From Candidatus Mediterraneibacter surreyensis (GTDB taxonomy: Bacteria; Bacillota; Clostridia; Lachnospirales; Lachnospiraceae), in the NCBI GenBank assembly GCA_019118885.1, contig DWYB01000079.1:48947-112946 (forward strand): DNA of 64,000 nt. The letters run 5' to 3'. The notes under the pieces are model-generated. The model made no database searches and had not been told where the DNA came from. It worked only from the letters and a program-made list of their open reading frames with translations. Numbering within the stretch: position 1 is the first letter of the stretch; each line of letters begins with the position of its first letter. Position numbers and translations under genes: made by a program. Below, in pieces: positions 33,526-43,814 of this stretch.

Positions 33526-34657
33526 CCCCCTTTACACGTTTTGCAACAAGTTCGATATTCTCGCTGTCCGCACTGCCGACAACAGCGTTTTTGCCGATTT
33601 TGATTCCGTCGGCTACGAGAGCGCGTGTGACAACAGCGCCTTCCGCCACCTCAGCTCCCGGCATGAGCACACTGTCGATAACTTTGGCGCCGGCCGCTAC
33701 TTTGGCGTTGGTAAACAGAACGGAATTCTTCACTTCACCGTCCACAACGCATCCCTGAGTGATGAACGCCCTGTCGATCACCGCTTCAGCTCCTATGTAC
33801 TGCGGAAGTGCAGTTACATCTTCTGTATAGATCTTCCAGGTAGGATCGTTTAAGTCAAGTTCATTGTTTTTGCTGAGAAGATCCATGTTTGCTTCCCAGA
33901 GAGAATCGATGGTTCCGACATCTTTCCAGTAGCCTTTATATTTATAGGCATAGACATTTTTGCCTTCATTGATAAGTGTCGGGATGATATCTTTACCGAA
34001 ATCATGTGCGGAATCCGGGTTCTTCATATCTGCCAGAAGCATCTTTCGGAGAGTCTTCCAGTTGAAGATATAGATACCCATAGACGCCAGATTGCTCTTC
34101 GGGTGTTCCGGTTTCTCTTCGAATTCAACGATACGGTTTGTCTCATTTGTATTCATGATGCCGAAACGGCTGGCCTCTTTCATAGGAACTTCGATGACCG
34201 CGATAGTAGCGTCTGACTGACACTCTTTGTGGTATGCGAGCATCTTTGCATAGTTCATCTTATAGATGTGATCGCCGGAAAGGATCAGCAGATATTCCGG
34301 TGAATATGTATCGATAAAGTCGATATTCTGCGAGATCGCATCTGCGGTTCCTCTGTATACGTCGAGATCCGCATCAGATTTCTCACGCGGCGGCAGGACA
34401 TAAACGCCGCTGTCTTTGGCATCCAGGCCCCAGCGACGGCCTGCGGCTACATAGCTGTTCAGAAGTACAGATTCATACTGTGTGAGAACGCCGACAACAT
34501 CGATACCGCTATTTGCACAGTTGCTAAGGGGAAAATCAATGATACGGTATTTTCCGCCATATGAAACAGCCGGCTTAGCAACCTTTTTGGTCAGTTCATG
34601 AAGACGTGACCCGCGGCCGCCGGCTAAGATCATAGCTAACATGTTATTTTGCTTCAT
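33518..34657 (-). CDS. glgC: Glucose-1-phosphate adenylyltransferase GlgC
   Basis: 379 residues. '[20 protein letters not shown]' is the nucleotide-binding loop, '[18 protein letters not shown]' and '[19 protein letters not shown]' (catalytic Asp region) are conserved, and '[20 protein letters not shown]' forms the sugar site; a beta-helix domain ends it. It converts glucose-1-phosphate and ATP to ADP-glucose for glycogen. It heads the glgC-glgD operon; GAGAGGG stands before the ATG. Confidence 0.95.
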   Translation of the reverse strand: MKQNNMLAMILAGGRGSRLHELTKKVAKPAVSYGGKYRIIDFPLSNCANSGIDVVGVLTQYESVLLNSYVAAGRRWGLDAKDSGVYVLPPREKSDADLDVYRGTADAISQNIDFIDTYSPEYLLILSGDHIYKMNYAKMLAYHKECQSDATIAVIEVPMKEASRFGIMNTNETNRIVEFEEKPEHPKSNLASMGIYIFNWKTLRKMLLADMKNPDSAHDFGKDIIPTLINEGKNVYAYKYKGYWKDVGTIDSLWEANMDLLSKNNELDLNDPTWKIYTEDVTALPQYIGAEAVIDRAFITQGCVVDGEVKNSVLFTNAKVAAGAKVIDSVLMPGAEVAEGAVVTRALVADGIKIGKNAVVGSADSENIELVAKRVKGDE

Positions 34658-34690
34658 AATGAGCCCTCTCTTTCATTCTTACTTCCCTTT

Positions 34691-34719
34691 ATTATACATA
34701 CTTTTTTGTTGATTTTCCA
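34691..34719 (-). promoter_or_regulatory. Promoter of glgCD
   Basis: Minus strand: -35 TGGAAA (plus 34714-34719), 17-nt spacer, -10 TATAAT (plus 34691-34696), about 34 bases before the glgC start. Confidence 0.6.
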
Positions 34720-34903
34720 CACTTATTACTTATAAAATGAAATAATTTCGTTAAAAACTTATACAGATTGATAACAATATGTAAAGTTTGTTATTCATCC
34801 GACGAAAATTTGGTACAATTAGAAAACATTTTAAGGATTGACAATAAAAATATATCCGCATATACTGTATTGTTAGTTACCGAACAAATTATTTTGGAAG
34901 GAT

Positions 34904-35413
34904 GTGCGGCGGAAGATGTGCGATACGAATATCCGAAGTGGCCGGGCCCCTGGTCACGATGTGGGAAGGATGATCAATACGCTTTCTCATCAGCTGAAGC
35001 GGCAGATGTGTATGCATGAGTCAGAAGACAGTCTGAAGACAAATATGCAGAGGCTGGTGCTTCACTATATTCTGTTTCAGTCACTGCAGCGGGATATATA
35101 TCAGAAAGATATAGAGAAAGAATTTCAGATCCGTCGGTCTACAGCCACAGGCATTCTGCAGATCCTGGAGAAGAACGGGTTTATTACTAGGGAACCGGTC
35201 AAGCAGGACGCGCGGTTGAAAAAACTGGTGCCTACTGAAAAAGCGAAGAGCGTAAGGAAGCATATCCTCGGAAATATCCATTATATTGAGGACCTGCTGA
35301 GAAAAGGCATTGATGAAGAGAAGCTGGATATATGTCTGGAGGTATTGGGGCAGATGTCCGTTAATTTGTCGGTAGACGAAAAAAGGAGAGAGGAGATAAC
35401 AGACCATGAATAG
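34904..35413 (+). CDS. MarR-family transcriptional regulator
   Basis: 169 residues if GTG 34904 is used; ATG 34916 and ATG 34970 are alternatives, and no start has an ideally spaced ribosome site. The winged-helix is clear: 'LVLHYILFQSLQRDIYQKDI', 'EFQIRRSTATGILQILEKNG' (recognition helix), 'REPVKQDARLKKLVPTEKA' (wing). It overlaps the start of the ABC exporter operon by eight bases, so it very likely represses that operon until a ligand binds, as with many drug exporters. Confidence 0.88.
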   Translation: MRRKMCDTNIRSGRAPGHDVGRMINTLSHQLKRQMCMHESEDSLKTNMQRLVLHYILFQSLQRDIYQKDIEKEFQIRRSTATGILQILEKNGFITREPVKQDARLKKLVPTEKAKSVRKHILGNIHYIEDLLRKGIDEEKLDICLEVLGQMSVNLSVDEKRREEITDHE

Positions 35414-37139
35414 AAAATTACTTCGTTCTGTCAGAGAATATAAGCGCGAATCATTTCTGACCCCTGTGCTTGTATGTCTTGAGGTGCTTATGGAAGTACT
35501 GATCCCACTTCTGATGGCGAATATAATTGATATCGGCATTGCAAATGGAGATATGGGATATATTGTAAGAACAGGCTTACTTCTCGTTGTTATGGCAATG
35601 CTGGCTCTGGCGTTCGGCGCTAAGGCGGGGCAGATGGGTGCAATTGCTTCGTCAGGATATGCGAAGAATCTTCGCCATGATATTTTTTATAAAATACAGG
35701 ATTTCTCATTTGGAAATATCGATCATTTCTCAACGTCCAGTCTTGTGACGCGAATGACGACGGATATTACAAATGTCCAGATGGCATATATGTTTACGAT
35801 CCGCCTTCTGGCCAGAGCGCCGATCATGATAGTTCTGTCGCTGATCATGACTCTGACGATCAGCGTCAAGATCGCGGTGATCATGTTGATCACTGTGCCG
35901 ATTCTGGGGGGAGCGCTTATCTTTATTGCAAAGAAAGCTCATCCTCATTTTGTTCAGGTATTCGACGAATACGATGTGCTCAACAATACGGTTCAGGAAA
36001 ATGTCAATGCGGCAAGAGTAGTAAAAGCCTATGTCCGTGCAGACCACGAAGTGGAAAAATTCGGAAAAGTATCAATGCTTGTTTTCAGGCTTTTTACAAA
36101 AGCAGAGAAGATCGTAGCGTGGAACTCCCCGATCATGCAGTTTACGGTTTATGCGGTAGTTATCGTCATGGTACTGATCGGCGGCGAAAGCATTATTACC
36201 GGAACGATGCAGACGGGAGAACTGACCAGCGTCATCGTGTATGCCCTCCAGATTCTGATGTCGTTGATGATGGTTACGTTTGTATTTACCATGATTATGA
36301 TCGCCGAGGCGTCTACCGATCGTATCACCGAAGTTCTCGATGAAGTTCCGGAGATGGAAGATTCGGCTGATGCAGTGACGGAAGTGGTGGATGGCGATAT
36401 CGACTTTGAGCATGTAGATTTCAGTTATGCGGGAGAGGGAGGAAATCTTTCTTTAAAAGACGTGAATCTCCATATTAAAAGCGGTCAGATTATCGGTATC
36501 ATCGGAGGAACCGGAAGTGCAAAATCAACGCTTGTGCAGCTGATTCCAAGACTCTATGATGTGACGGGCGGCTGTGTGAAAGTCGGCGGCGTGGATGTGC
36601 GTAAGTACGGACTGGAAGCGCTTCGAGATCAGGTATCCATGGTGCTCCAGAAAAATGTCCTCTTTACAGGGAGCATTTATGACAATATTCGCTGGGGCGA
36701 TGAGAATGCCAGCGATGAAGAAGTGCAGAGGGTCTGCAGGCTGGCTCAGGCAGACGGATTTATCCGCGAGTTTCCGGCCGGTTATAATACGATGATCGTG
36801 GAAGGCGGTAACAATGTGTCCGGCGGTCAGAAACAGAGACTGTGTATTGCGAGGGCGCTGCTTAAGAAACCGAAGATTCTTATCCTTGACGATTCTACCA
36901 GCGCGGTGGACACAAGAACAGATGCGCTGATCCGCCAGGCATTCCGTGAAGAGATACCGGATACAACAAAGATCATAATCGCACAGAGGATTTCTTCTGT
37001 GGAAGACGCGGATATGATCATCGTCATGGATAACGGTGAGATTAATGGAATCGGAACCTCGGAAGAACTCCTTAAGACGAATGCGATATACAGAGAAGTA
37101 TATGAATCACAGATAAAAGGAGGTGCCGAAGATGAGTGA
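35406..37139 (+). CDS. Heterodimeric ABC exporter subunit 1 (degenerate ATP site)
   Basis: 577 residues: six membrane segments (~1-310) fused to an ATPase. Walker A reads GGTGSAKST, with Ala where Gly is usual; the signature is 'NVSGGQKQRLCIARALLKKP'; Walker B ends 'ILILDDSTSAVD', so the catalytic Glu is Asp. These changes mark the non-consensus partner in BmrC/LmrC-type heterodimers. It pairs with the next gene, whose start lies eight bases inside this gene. Likely drug or peptide export. Confidence 0.9.
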   Translation: MNRKLLRSVREYKRESFLTPVLVCLEVLMEVLIPLLMANIIDIGIANGDMGYIVRTGLLLVVMAMLALAFGAKAGQMGAIASSGYAKNLRHDIFYKIQDFSFGNIDHFSTSSLVTRMTTDITNVQMAYMFTIRLLARAPIMIVLSLIMTLTISVKIAVIMLITVPILGGALIFIAKKAHPHFVQVFDEYDVLNNTVQENVNAARVVKAYVRADHEVEKFGKVSMLVFRLFTKAEKIVAWNSPIMQFTVYAVVIVMVLIGGESIITGTMQTGELTSVIVYALQILMSLMMVTFVFTMIMIAEASTDRITEVLDEVPEMEDSADAVTEVVDGDIDFEHVDFSYAGEGGNLSLKDVNLHIKSGQIIGIIGGTGSAKSTLVQLIPRLYDVTGGCVKVGGVDVRKYGLEALRDQVSMVLQKNVLFTGSIYDNIRWGDENASDEEVQRVCRLAQADGFIREFPAGYNTMIVEGGNNVSGGQKQRLCIARALLKKPKILILDDSTSAVDTRTDALIRQAFREEIPDTTKIIIAQRISSVEDADMIIVMDNGEINGIGTSEELLKTNAIYREVYESQIKGGAEDE

Positions 37140-39054
37140 TCAGATGAACAATAACAATGTTCAGCAGAGAGCAGGAGGCGGGCCGGCTGTTACGAAAGGA
37201 ACGATCAAGACGGCAAAACGTCTGCTTGGCTATGTGATCGGAACATATAAAATACAGTTTATTGTTGTCCTGATCTGTATCCTGATCAGTTCCATAGCGT
37301 CCATCTCCGTATCGTTGTCGCTGAAGTTTCTGTTGGACGACTTTATCATTCCGCTGATCGGTCAGCAGAATCCTGATTACACAGAACTGTATACGGCGCT
37401 GGCGGTGCTGGGAACAATCTTTCTGTTCGGCGTTATCGCTACATTTGTATATAGCAGAATGATGGTTGTGATCGGTCAGGGCGTGCTCAAGCGTGTCAGA
37501 GACGAGATGTTTGAACATATGCAGACATTGCCGATCCGTTATTTTGACCAGCATACGAACGGTTCCATTATGAGTCTGTATACAAATGATACGGATACGC
37601 TGAGACAGATGATCAATCAGTCGATACCACAGGTACTCATGTCAGCGTTTACTATTGTAGTAACATTCATTTCTATGCTGGTGCTCAGTCCGATCCTGAC
37701 AGTACTTGCAGTGATCATGATCATTGTGATGCTGCTGGTATCAAGAGTGGTTACGGGAAACAGCGGAAAATACTTCATCCGTCAGCAGATCGATCTGGCC
37801 GATATTACAGGATTTGTAGAAGAACGCATGAACGGACAGAGAGTCATAAAAGTGTTTAACCACGAGAAAATATCGGAGCAGGAGTTTGACGAACTGAACG
37901 AAAGGCTGTTTACAAGCGCTTCAAACGCCCATACATTTGCAAGTATGATGGGGCCTATCATCGGAAATCTTGGAAACCTGCAGTTTGTACTTACAGCGGT
38001 GCTGGGAGGATTCCTGTCGGTGGTCGGTATTGGAAATATAACACTCGGAGTCATGGCTTCGTACCTGCAGTTTACAAAGAGTTTTACACAGCCGTTTATG
38101 CAGGTTGCGCAGCAGTTTAACTCTATTATCATGGCGCTTGCCGGAGCAGAGCGTATTTTCAATATGATGGATGAGGAACCGGAGGTTGACGATGGATATG
38201 TTACTCTCGTAAACGCAAAGCGAAACCCGGACGGAACACTTACAGAGTGCAAAGAACGTACAGGTATATGGGCGTGGAAACATCCTCATCAGGCGGACGG
38301 AACAGTTACTTATCAGGAGCTGAAAGGCGATGTGCGTTTCTATGATATGACATTTGGTTACACGCCGGAACATATGGTGCTTCACGACCTGACTCTTTAT
38401 GCGAAGCCGGGACAGAAACTGGCGTTCGTAGGATCTACAGGTGCGGGCAAGACGACGATTACCAACCTGATCAATCGGTTCTATGACGTGGCTGACGGTA
38501 AGATCCGTTATGACGATATCAACATCAATAAGATCAGGAAAGCAGACCTGAGAAGGTCGCTGGGAATCGTGCTCCAGGATACACATCTGTTCACCGGAAC
38601 GATCAAAGAAAATATCCGTTACGGTAAGCTCGATGCGACTGACGAAGAAGTGGTAAATGCAGCAAAACTTGCGCATGCCGACGGCTTCATCCGCATGCTG
38701 CCGAATGGATATGACACTCACCTAAGCGGAGACGGAGAGGAGCTCTCCCAGGGGCAGAGGCAGCTCCTTGCGATCGCCAGGGCAGCCATTGCAGATCCGC
38801 CGGTACTCATCCTCGATGAGGCGACGTCCTCCATCGATACCAGAACTGAGCAGATCGTCCAGAAAGGTATGGATAACCTGATGAAAGGCCGTACCGTATT
38901 CGTCATTGCCCACAGACTCTCCACCATCCGCAACAGCGATGCGATCATGGTGCTTGAGCACGGACGGATCATCGAGAGAGGAACACACGAAGAACTGTTG
39001 AAACTGAAAGGAACATACTATCAGCTGTATACAGGAAAACTCGAATTGTCATAA
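37132..39054 (+). CDS. Heterodimeric ABC exporter subunit 2 (catalytic)
   Basis: 640 residues from ATG 37132, behind AAAGGAGGTGCCGAAG. Membrane domain followed by an ATPase with Walker A GSTGAGKTT, signature 'LSQGQRQLLAIARAAIADPP' and Walker B 'VLILDEATSSID' with the catalytic Glu. An extra segment of about 40 residues ('NPDGTLTECKERTGIWAWK') sits between membrane and ATPase parts, as in BmrD-type subunits. Together with subunit 1 it forms one exporter with one working ATP site. Confidence 0.92.
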   Translation: MSDQMNNNNVQQRAGGGPAVTKGTIKTAKRLLGYVIGTYKIQFIVVLICILISSIASISVSLSLKFLLDDFIIPLIGQQNPDYTELYTALAVLGTIFLFGVIATFVYSRMMVVIGQGVLKRVRDEMFEHMQTLPIRYFDQHTNGSIMSLYTNDTDTLRQMINQSIPQVLMSAFTIVVTFISMLVLSPILTVLAVIMIIVMLLVSRVVTGNSGKYFIRQQIDLADITGFVEERMNGQRVIKVFNHEKISEQEFDELNERLFTSASNAHTFASMMGPIIGNLGNLQFVLTAVLGGFLSVVGIGNITLGVMASYLQFTKSFTQPFMQVAQQFNSIIMALAGAERIFNMMDEEPEVDDGYVTLVNAKRNPDGTLTECKERTGIWAWKHPHQADGTVTYQELKGDVRFYDMTFGYTPEHMVLHDLTLYAKPGQKLAFVGSTGAGKTTITNLINRFYDVADGKIRYDDININKIRKADLRRSLGIVLQDTHLFTGTIKENIRYGKLDATDEEVVNAAKLAHADGFIRMLPNGYDTHLSGDGEELSQGQRQLLAIARAAIADPPVLILDEATSSIDTRTEQIVQKGMDNLMKGRTVFVIAHRLSTIRNSDAIMVLEHGRIIERGTHEELLKLKGTYYQLYTGKLELS

Positions 39055-39112
39055 ATGTACGCGATGGCTACAAGCCGGATATGGTTAGCTGAGAAATAGT
39101 GATCATATATGC

Positions 39113-39155
39113 AGGACTGTGAAAAATGAGAGATTATTTTTTGCAGTCCTTTTAT
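39113..39155 (+). terminator. Terminator after the ABC exporter operon
   Basis: AGGACTG (39113-39119) pairs with CAGTCCT (39144-39150), extended by an A-rich/T-rich inner stem, and followed by TTTT. Confidence 0.7.
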
Positions 39156-39282
39156 TATGGGCGGGCGATCAGGATCCTTTACTGCTATTTAACATATCGG
39201 GTGTTTACAGATATTGACTTTGAGAATTATAAGAGTACAATAAAATAGTAACATTATGGGAAATCTGATAAAGGAGAGGAAA

Positions 39283-42200
39283 ATGATGAAAAAGATAAGG
39301 TCAAGGATTGGCGCGGCTATGATGGCGGCAGCTCTGACACTTACAATGAGCCAGCCGGTAATCCTCAATGCCGCAGAGAGTCCGGCCGACGAAAGTTCTG
39401 CCGAAGTACAGCAGATTGTACCTGAGACAGAATCTGACGTTGTGGTCGGGGATGAGACGCAAGGCGATGTATTGCAAGATACTGCTGATGCGAAGCCAGA
39501 AGACAAGAACAATGCCCAGCCAGAAGTTAAGACTGAGACAGAAGACGCAGAGACTGAGACGTCTGATGTGCAGGATGATGAAGCACAGGTATCTGATGAC
39601 ACTTCGGATGTGGCAGATGAAAAATCAGAGCCGGCTGATGACAAGGTGGATGCTAAAGACGGAGAAAATACAGATGCATCAGACCAGACAAACGTTGATA
39701 TCAACAAGCCTGTACTTGAAAAAGTAGAGTTCGACCAGCAGGGGAAAACGCTCAAAGAGGGAGATACAGTTACATTCCGTATCTATGCCTATGATGCAGA
39801 TACGGCAGTCGAAAGAGTGAGTGTTACTCTGTCATATAAGCAGAGTGACAACTACTGGATGGGAGAGACCATATCAGGGGAATACGATGAGACAGAAGGC
39901 TGTTATATCGCTTCTATGACGCTTCAGAATATAGGAACGGGGAAAGTTGAAGTTTCACAAATCCGTGTTGTAGATACGAACAGTAACTATGTGGATTATG
40001 CTACCCCAAGTGATTTCTGGTTTGAGACTGACGGAGATCTCGCAGATGCAAAGGTGGCTGAGTTTAACTTCCCGTTAAAAGGGCAGTCAGTAGCTATTGA
40101 TGATCTGTTTGACGGGCTGAACGATTCATGGGTTACCTTGAATAAGGAAATTCCGGATGACGGCATTATTTTGCTATTTACTTCCGCGGATTCTTCTGCT
40201 GAAATTGAGATATATTATAATTGGGATGAATCAGATCAGCAGTATATATTCGGAGGAACAAGCACCAGAACTCCGGATGAATCTGAGGAGATGAAAGCAG
40301 AGCTTGTATTAACAGATGTTTATCTGGAGCGGTTCGGCGGTTATGAGCATATTCCGATGGATGGAATGGAAGATTATACCGTGACGGTTGATTTCAGCTC
40401 TGAAAATCCGGGAGAAGCGCATATTACATCGGTCAGCCTGGATAAGAACGGCGAGATCGTACGTGCCGGCGATAAAGTGACGATCAAAGCGACGGTCGAC
40501 AATCAGGAAGTTATGGATACTTACGGATATGCTTATTTCTATTCTGCGGCAGATATAGATGATAATTATAAGTCTGTTGAACTCACATATGACGAGGAAC
40601 AGAAGGCATATATCGGAACATTTTCTGTTGAAAAAGATACATATCCGTGCGAATGGTACATGACGGATCTTGAACTCCACAAAAAAGAGTCAAGCGAAAC
40701 AGTACAGTTGGAGAATTTCTATCCGAATATCTATAATTCATACCCGTGGTATTTCAACGTATACAGTGGAGATACTTTTGTATCCAGCGCGCAGGACACA
40801 AGTATTTTTTTCTACAGACAGGATGCCAATGGGTATTGGACGGTAGATCCGGATGAAACGATAGAAATAGAAAATGCAGGCAGAAGGATTTCGTTAAGCG
40901 ATCTTGGCGTAGCGCTGCCCTCAATGAAATCTCCGGCGGAAGGTATTAACCAGACCGGATGGAACTATGACAGCGGTAGTAATCTGATTACGGAAGATTC
41001 GATACTTTTGAATAATTACGGTAATATTGCGCTATACGCAAAGTATGATCAGAACCGCTATAATGTTACTTATAATTATGTGACAGACAAGGGAACAGCG
41101 GCAAGACATGTAGCGGCGATCACACTTGATGACGATGCGACTGTTGGTGATTATCGCGAGAAAGCGATGGAATTTGCGCCGGACGACATGACAGATTCCT
41201 ATAAATTCTCAGGCTGGTCTAATCCTAACGCATGGGCCGACGATTCGATGAAAATGGATACGACCTATAGCGAGACTTTTTCGGCAGAATATGAAGGTAA
41301 AGTAGTCGTACAGCTCTCCAAAGAATATTTCGATGAAAAAGGAAAATTTACGAGCGAGATAATCCCGCTTGTTCTGGACAGTGGGGCAACACTGGACGAT
41401 GTAAAAGATTATGCAGGCAGTATGGCTGAGCCGAAGTTATATCCGGGCCTGAGATTCTCCAAGTGGGAAGTTGAAAGCTACAATGAGACGGATGCGCTGA
41501 CAAATTTCCAGTACGTTTATGCAACCGCTGCATATGAAAACTGCCTGATCAGATATATGATATATGACAGAGACGGCGAAGGGGTGCTGGACATCATCAA
41601 CAAAGTTGCAGAGAAGGGAGACAGCATCCAGGTTCGCATTGACCTCGACGGATATAAGGATGTAGAATGGGTATCTGTTCCTGAGGAAGATACAATCGTT
41701 GTAGATAGTGATTTGCTGATCTTTGAGGCAGTTGCTGTTCCGGACGGAAGTGCTTCGGAAGAACCAGATGATCCCGATGAGCCGGTGACTCCGGAAGATC
41801 CGGAGGATACACCAAAGCCGGAAGAGCCATCTGAACCGGAGCAGCTCCCGACAGAGGAGACGAATGCGGTTGTAGAAGAGATCAAGAATGCGGCAGCAGG
41901 AGAGAACGTAACCGTTGATATGGGATCCGCCACAGTTGTATCCAAGGAAATCCTTGAGGCGGCAAAAGGCAAAGACGTCGACATTGTTCTTGATATGGGC
42001 GGATATACATGGACGATCAATGGCGAGGATATCCAGGCGTCCGATCTGAAGGACATCGACCTTGAAGTGACACAGGGAACGGCGAATATCCCGAATAATC
42101 TTATATCTGCGCTTGCACAGGGCAATCCGGTTCAGCAGATTTCGTTGACCCATAACGGAAACTTCGGATTCCGGGCATCTCTTACGCTGAACGTAGGATC

Positions 42201-42558
42201 ACAGTTTGCAGGAGAATATGGCAATCTGTACTACTATGACAGCGCCGGCAGGATGGTATTTATGAATGCCGGAATGATCGGAGAGGACGGCAATGTGACG
42301 CTCAGCTTCAGCCATGCATCTGACTACGCGATCGTGATTTCAGATACACAGTTGTCTCAGGCTGATGCAGACCGTGCAAATGCACAGGTAAACGCTTCTG
42401 GCAAGACACCGAACGCAGGAGATGAGAAAGCTCAGGCAGTCAGCGTTCAGACAGGCGATAATGCAAACGTACTTCCGATCGTTATGATCCTCATCGTATC
42501 TGCGGCCGTAGTTGCCGGATGTGTGGTTATCATAAGAAAGAAACGTATGAGAAGATGA
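39283..42558 (+). CDS. Large surface protein with signal peptide and QTGD-type C-terminal anchor
   Basis: 1091 residues from ATG 39283 (AAGGAGAGG upstream). Signal peptide 'AAMMAAALTLTMSQPVILNA'; residues ~30-145 are an acidic D/E/T/S stretch; several beta-sandwich-like repeats follow ('LEKVEFDQQGKTLKEGDTV' and 'ITSVSLDKNGEIVRAGDKV' begin two copies), then InlB-like/MucBP-like parts and a P/E/D-rich wall spacer at about 815-850. The end reads 'VSVQTGDNANVLPIVMILIV' plus a basic tail, a sorting signal of the QTGD kind found in clostridia. Probably sortase-anchored and exposed; ligand unknown. Confidence 0.8.
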   Translation: MMKKIRSRIGAAMMAAALTLTMSQPVILNAAESPADESSAEVQQIVPETESDVVVGDETQGDVLQDTADAKPEDKNNAQPEVKTETEDAETETSDVQDDEAQVSDDTSDVADEKSEPADDKVDAKDGENTDASDQTNVDINKPVLEKVEFDQQGKTLKEGDTVTFRIYAYDADTAVERVSVTLSYKQSDNYWMGETISGEYDETEGCYIASMTLQNIGTGKVEVSQIRVVDTNSNYVDYATPSDFWFETDGDLADAKVAEFNFPLKGQSVAIDDLFDGLNDSWVTLNKEIPDDGIILLFTSADSSAEIEIYYNWDESDQQYIFGGTSTRTPDESEEMKAELVLTDVYLERFGGYEHIPMDGMEDYTVTVDFSSENPGEAHITSVSLDKNGEIVRAGDKVTIKATVDNQEVMDTYGYAYFYSAADIDDNYKSVELTYDEEQKAYIGTFSVEKDTYPCEWYMTDLELHKKESSETVQLENFYPNIYNSYPWYFNVYSGDTFVSSAQDTSIFFYRQDANGYWTVDPDETIEIENAGRRISLSDLGVALPSMKSPAEGINQTGWNYDSGSNLITEDSILLNNYGNIALYAKYDQNRYNVTYNYVTDKGTAARHVAAITLDDDATVGDYREKAMEFAPDDMTDSYKFSGWSNPNAWADDSMKMDTTYSETFSAEYEGKVVVQLSKEYFDEKGKFTSEIIPLVLDSGATLDDVKDYAGSMAEPKLYPGLRFSKWEVESYNETDALTNFQYVYATAAYENCLIRYMIYDRDGEGVLDIINKVAEKGDSIQVRIDLDGYKDVEWVSVPEEDTIVVDSDLLIFEAVAVPDGSASEEPDDPDEPVTPEDPEDTPKPEEPSEPEQLPTEETNAVVEEIKNAAAGENVTVDMGSATVVSKEILEAAKGKDVDIVLDMGGYTWTINGEDIQASDLKDIDLEVTQGTANIPNNLISALAQGNPVQQISLTHNGNFGFRASLTLNVGSQFAGEYGNLYYYDSAGRMVFMNAGMIGEDGNVTLSFSHASDYAIVISDTQLSQADADRANAQVNASGKTPNAGDEKAQAVSVQTGDNANVLPIVMILIVSAAVVAGCVVIIRKKRMRR

Positions 42559-42639
42559 TCATACACGGCGGATGCCGTAAGATTATAAGATGAAGCGCAA
42601 GATAAAGACACGTATGCGAGTCTTGAAATTCAGAAAGAT

Positions 42640-42675
42640 GCCCCCTCGGAGCGGTTGTTCCGAGGGGGCGTTTTT
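42640..42675 (+). terminator. Terminator after the surface-protein gene
   Basis: GCCCCCTCGGA (42640-42650) pairs with TCCGAGGGGGC (42659-42669), then GTTTTT. It also separates this gene from convergent purC. Confidence 0.9.
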
Positions 42676-42706
42676 GTCGGCTGATCTGATGGCAGCGACA
42701 GGGAAT

Positions 42707-43570
42707 TTACTGCAATTTTTCCCCTGTCAGCATTTCATAGCTCTGAAGATATTTGTCGATGGTCTTTTCTACGATGTCATCCGGAAGTGTCCAGTCATTG
42801 TCCGGATTAGCTTTCAGCCAGTCACGTGCGAACTGCTTGTCAAAGGACGGCTGAGAGTGGCCCGGCTCGTATCCGTCAGCAGGCCAGAAACGTGAGCTGT
42901 CCGGTGTGAGCATCTCGTCGCCGAGGACGATATTGCCATCCTCGTCCAGGCCGAACTCGAATTTTGTATCTGCGATGATGATGCCGCGGCTCAGCGCATA
43001 GTCCGCACATTTCTTATAGAGGGCGATCGTGTAATCGCGCAGCTTGGAGGCATACTCTTCTCCCTTGCCTGGGAAAGCCTTTTCAAGGTGTTCGATGCTC
43101 TGCTCGTAAGAAATGTTTTCGTCGTGATCACCGATTTCTGCTTTTGTGGAAGGAGTATAGATCGGTTCCGGCAGCTTATCGGATTCTTTTAATCCTTCCG
43201 GCAGCTTGATGCCGCATACGGTGCCGTCTTTCTGATAGCTTGCCCAGCCGCTTCCTGTTATGTATCCGCGAACGATACACTCTACCGGGAGCATCTGAAG
43301 CTTTCGGCACATCATGCTGTTGCCGTCAAACTGAGGCTGGCGGAAGAATTCCGGCATCTCGTTTACATCTGTAGTGATCATATGGTTTGGAAGGATGTCC
43401 TGCGTCATCTCGAACCAGAATTTAGACATCTGTGTCAGGACGGTTCCCTTTTTTGTAATTGTGTTTTTAAGGATCACATCAAAGCAGCTGATCCTGTCAG
43501 TAGCCACAAGGATCAGGCTGTCGCCGTTATCATAGATCTCGCGTACTTTTCCTTCTTTGATTGGTTTCAT
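42707..43570 (-). CDS. purC: SAICAR synthase (phosphoribosylaminoimidazole-succinocarboxamide synthase)
   Basis: 287 residues. 'KEGKVREIYDNGDSLILVAT' and 'DRISCFDVILKNTITKKG' form the ATP site start; 'ECIVRGYITGSGWASYQKDG' and 'IIADTKFEFGLDEDGNIVLG' are the family signatures. It joins aspartate to CAIR in purine synthesis. It lies alone here. The leader (43571-43650) has two short stems, CCTCTC/GAGAGG and ACTCTAT/ATAGAGT, but no purine riboswitch core was recognised. Confidence 0.96.
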   Translation of the reverse strand: MKPIKEGKVREIYDNGDSLILVATDRISCFDVILKNTITKKGTVLTQMSKFWFEMTQDILPNHMITTDVNEMPEFFRQPQFDGNSMMCRKLQMLPVECIVRGYITGSGWASYQKDGTVCGIKLPEGLKESDKLPEPIYTPSTKAEIGDHDENISYEQSIEHLEKAFPGKGEEYASKLRDYTIALYKKCADYALSRGIIIADTKFEFGLDEDGNIVLGDEMLTPDSSRFWPADGYEPGHSQPSFDKQFARDWLKANPDNDWTLPDDIVEKTIDKYLQSYEMLTGEKLQ

Positions 43571-43732
43571 TTCGCATACCTCTTCTATTCATAATTTAGT
43601 ATCCTCTCATGAAAAGAGAGGAGCACTCTATATAATAGAGTAGACAAAAAGACGGAAAAATACAAGTGTTTTATTCATTATATGTATTGATTATGAGTTA
43701 TAAGTAAAATAGCGGCGTGCGCGGGTAAAGTA

Positions 43733-43741
43733 TGTTATAAT
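43733..43741 (+). promoter_or_regulatory. Extended -10 promoter of the nagZ-like gene
   Basis: TGTTATAAT at 43733-43741 is a perfect extended -10 element; no good -35 is seen 17 bases before, as expected for that class. It lies 74 bases before the ATG. Confidence 0.55.
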
Positions 43742-43814
43742 CTATAGAGCTTATTGCCGTGGGAAAAACGGTATTTATGTATTATAACAGAGAACGAAAT
43801 GAGAGGGATATCAT

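Noticed and set aside
41517-42125. Antisense open frame of 202 codons in the surface-protein gene
   Set aside because: Serine-rich mirror of an acidic repeat region; no ribosome site, fully inside a convincing gene.
43571-43650. Purine riboswitch before purC
   Set aside because: Only short stems seen; the conserved purine aptamer core is absent.
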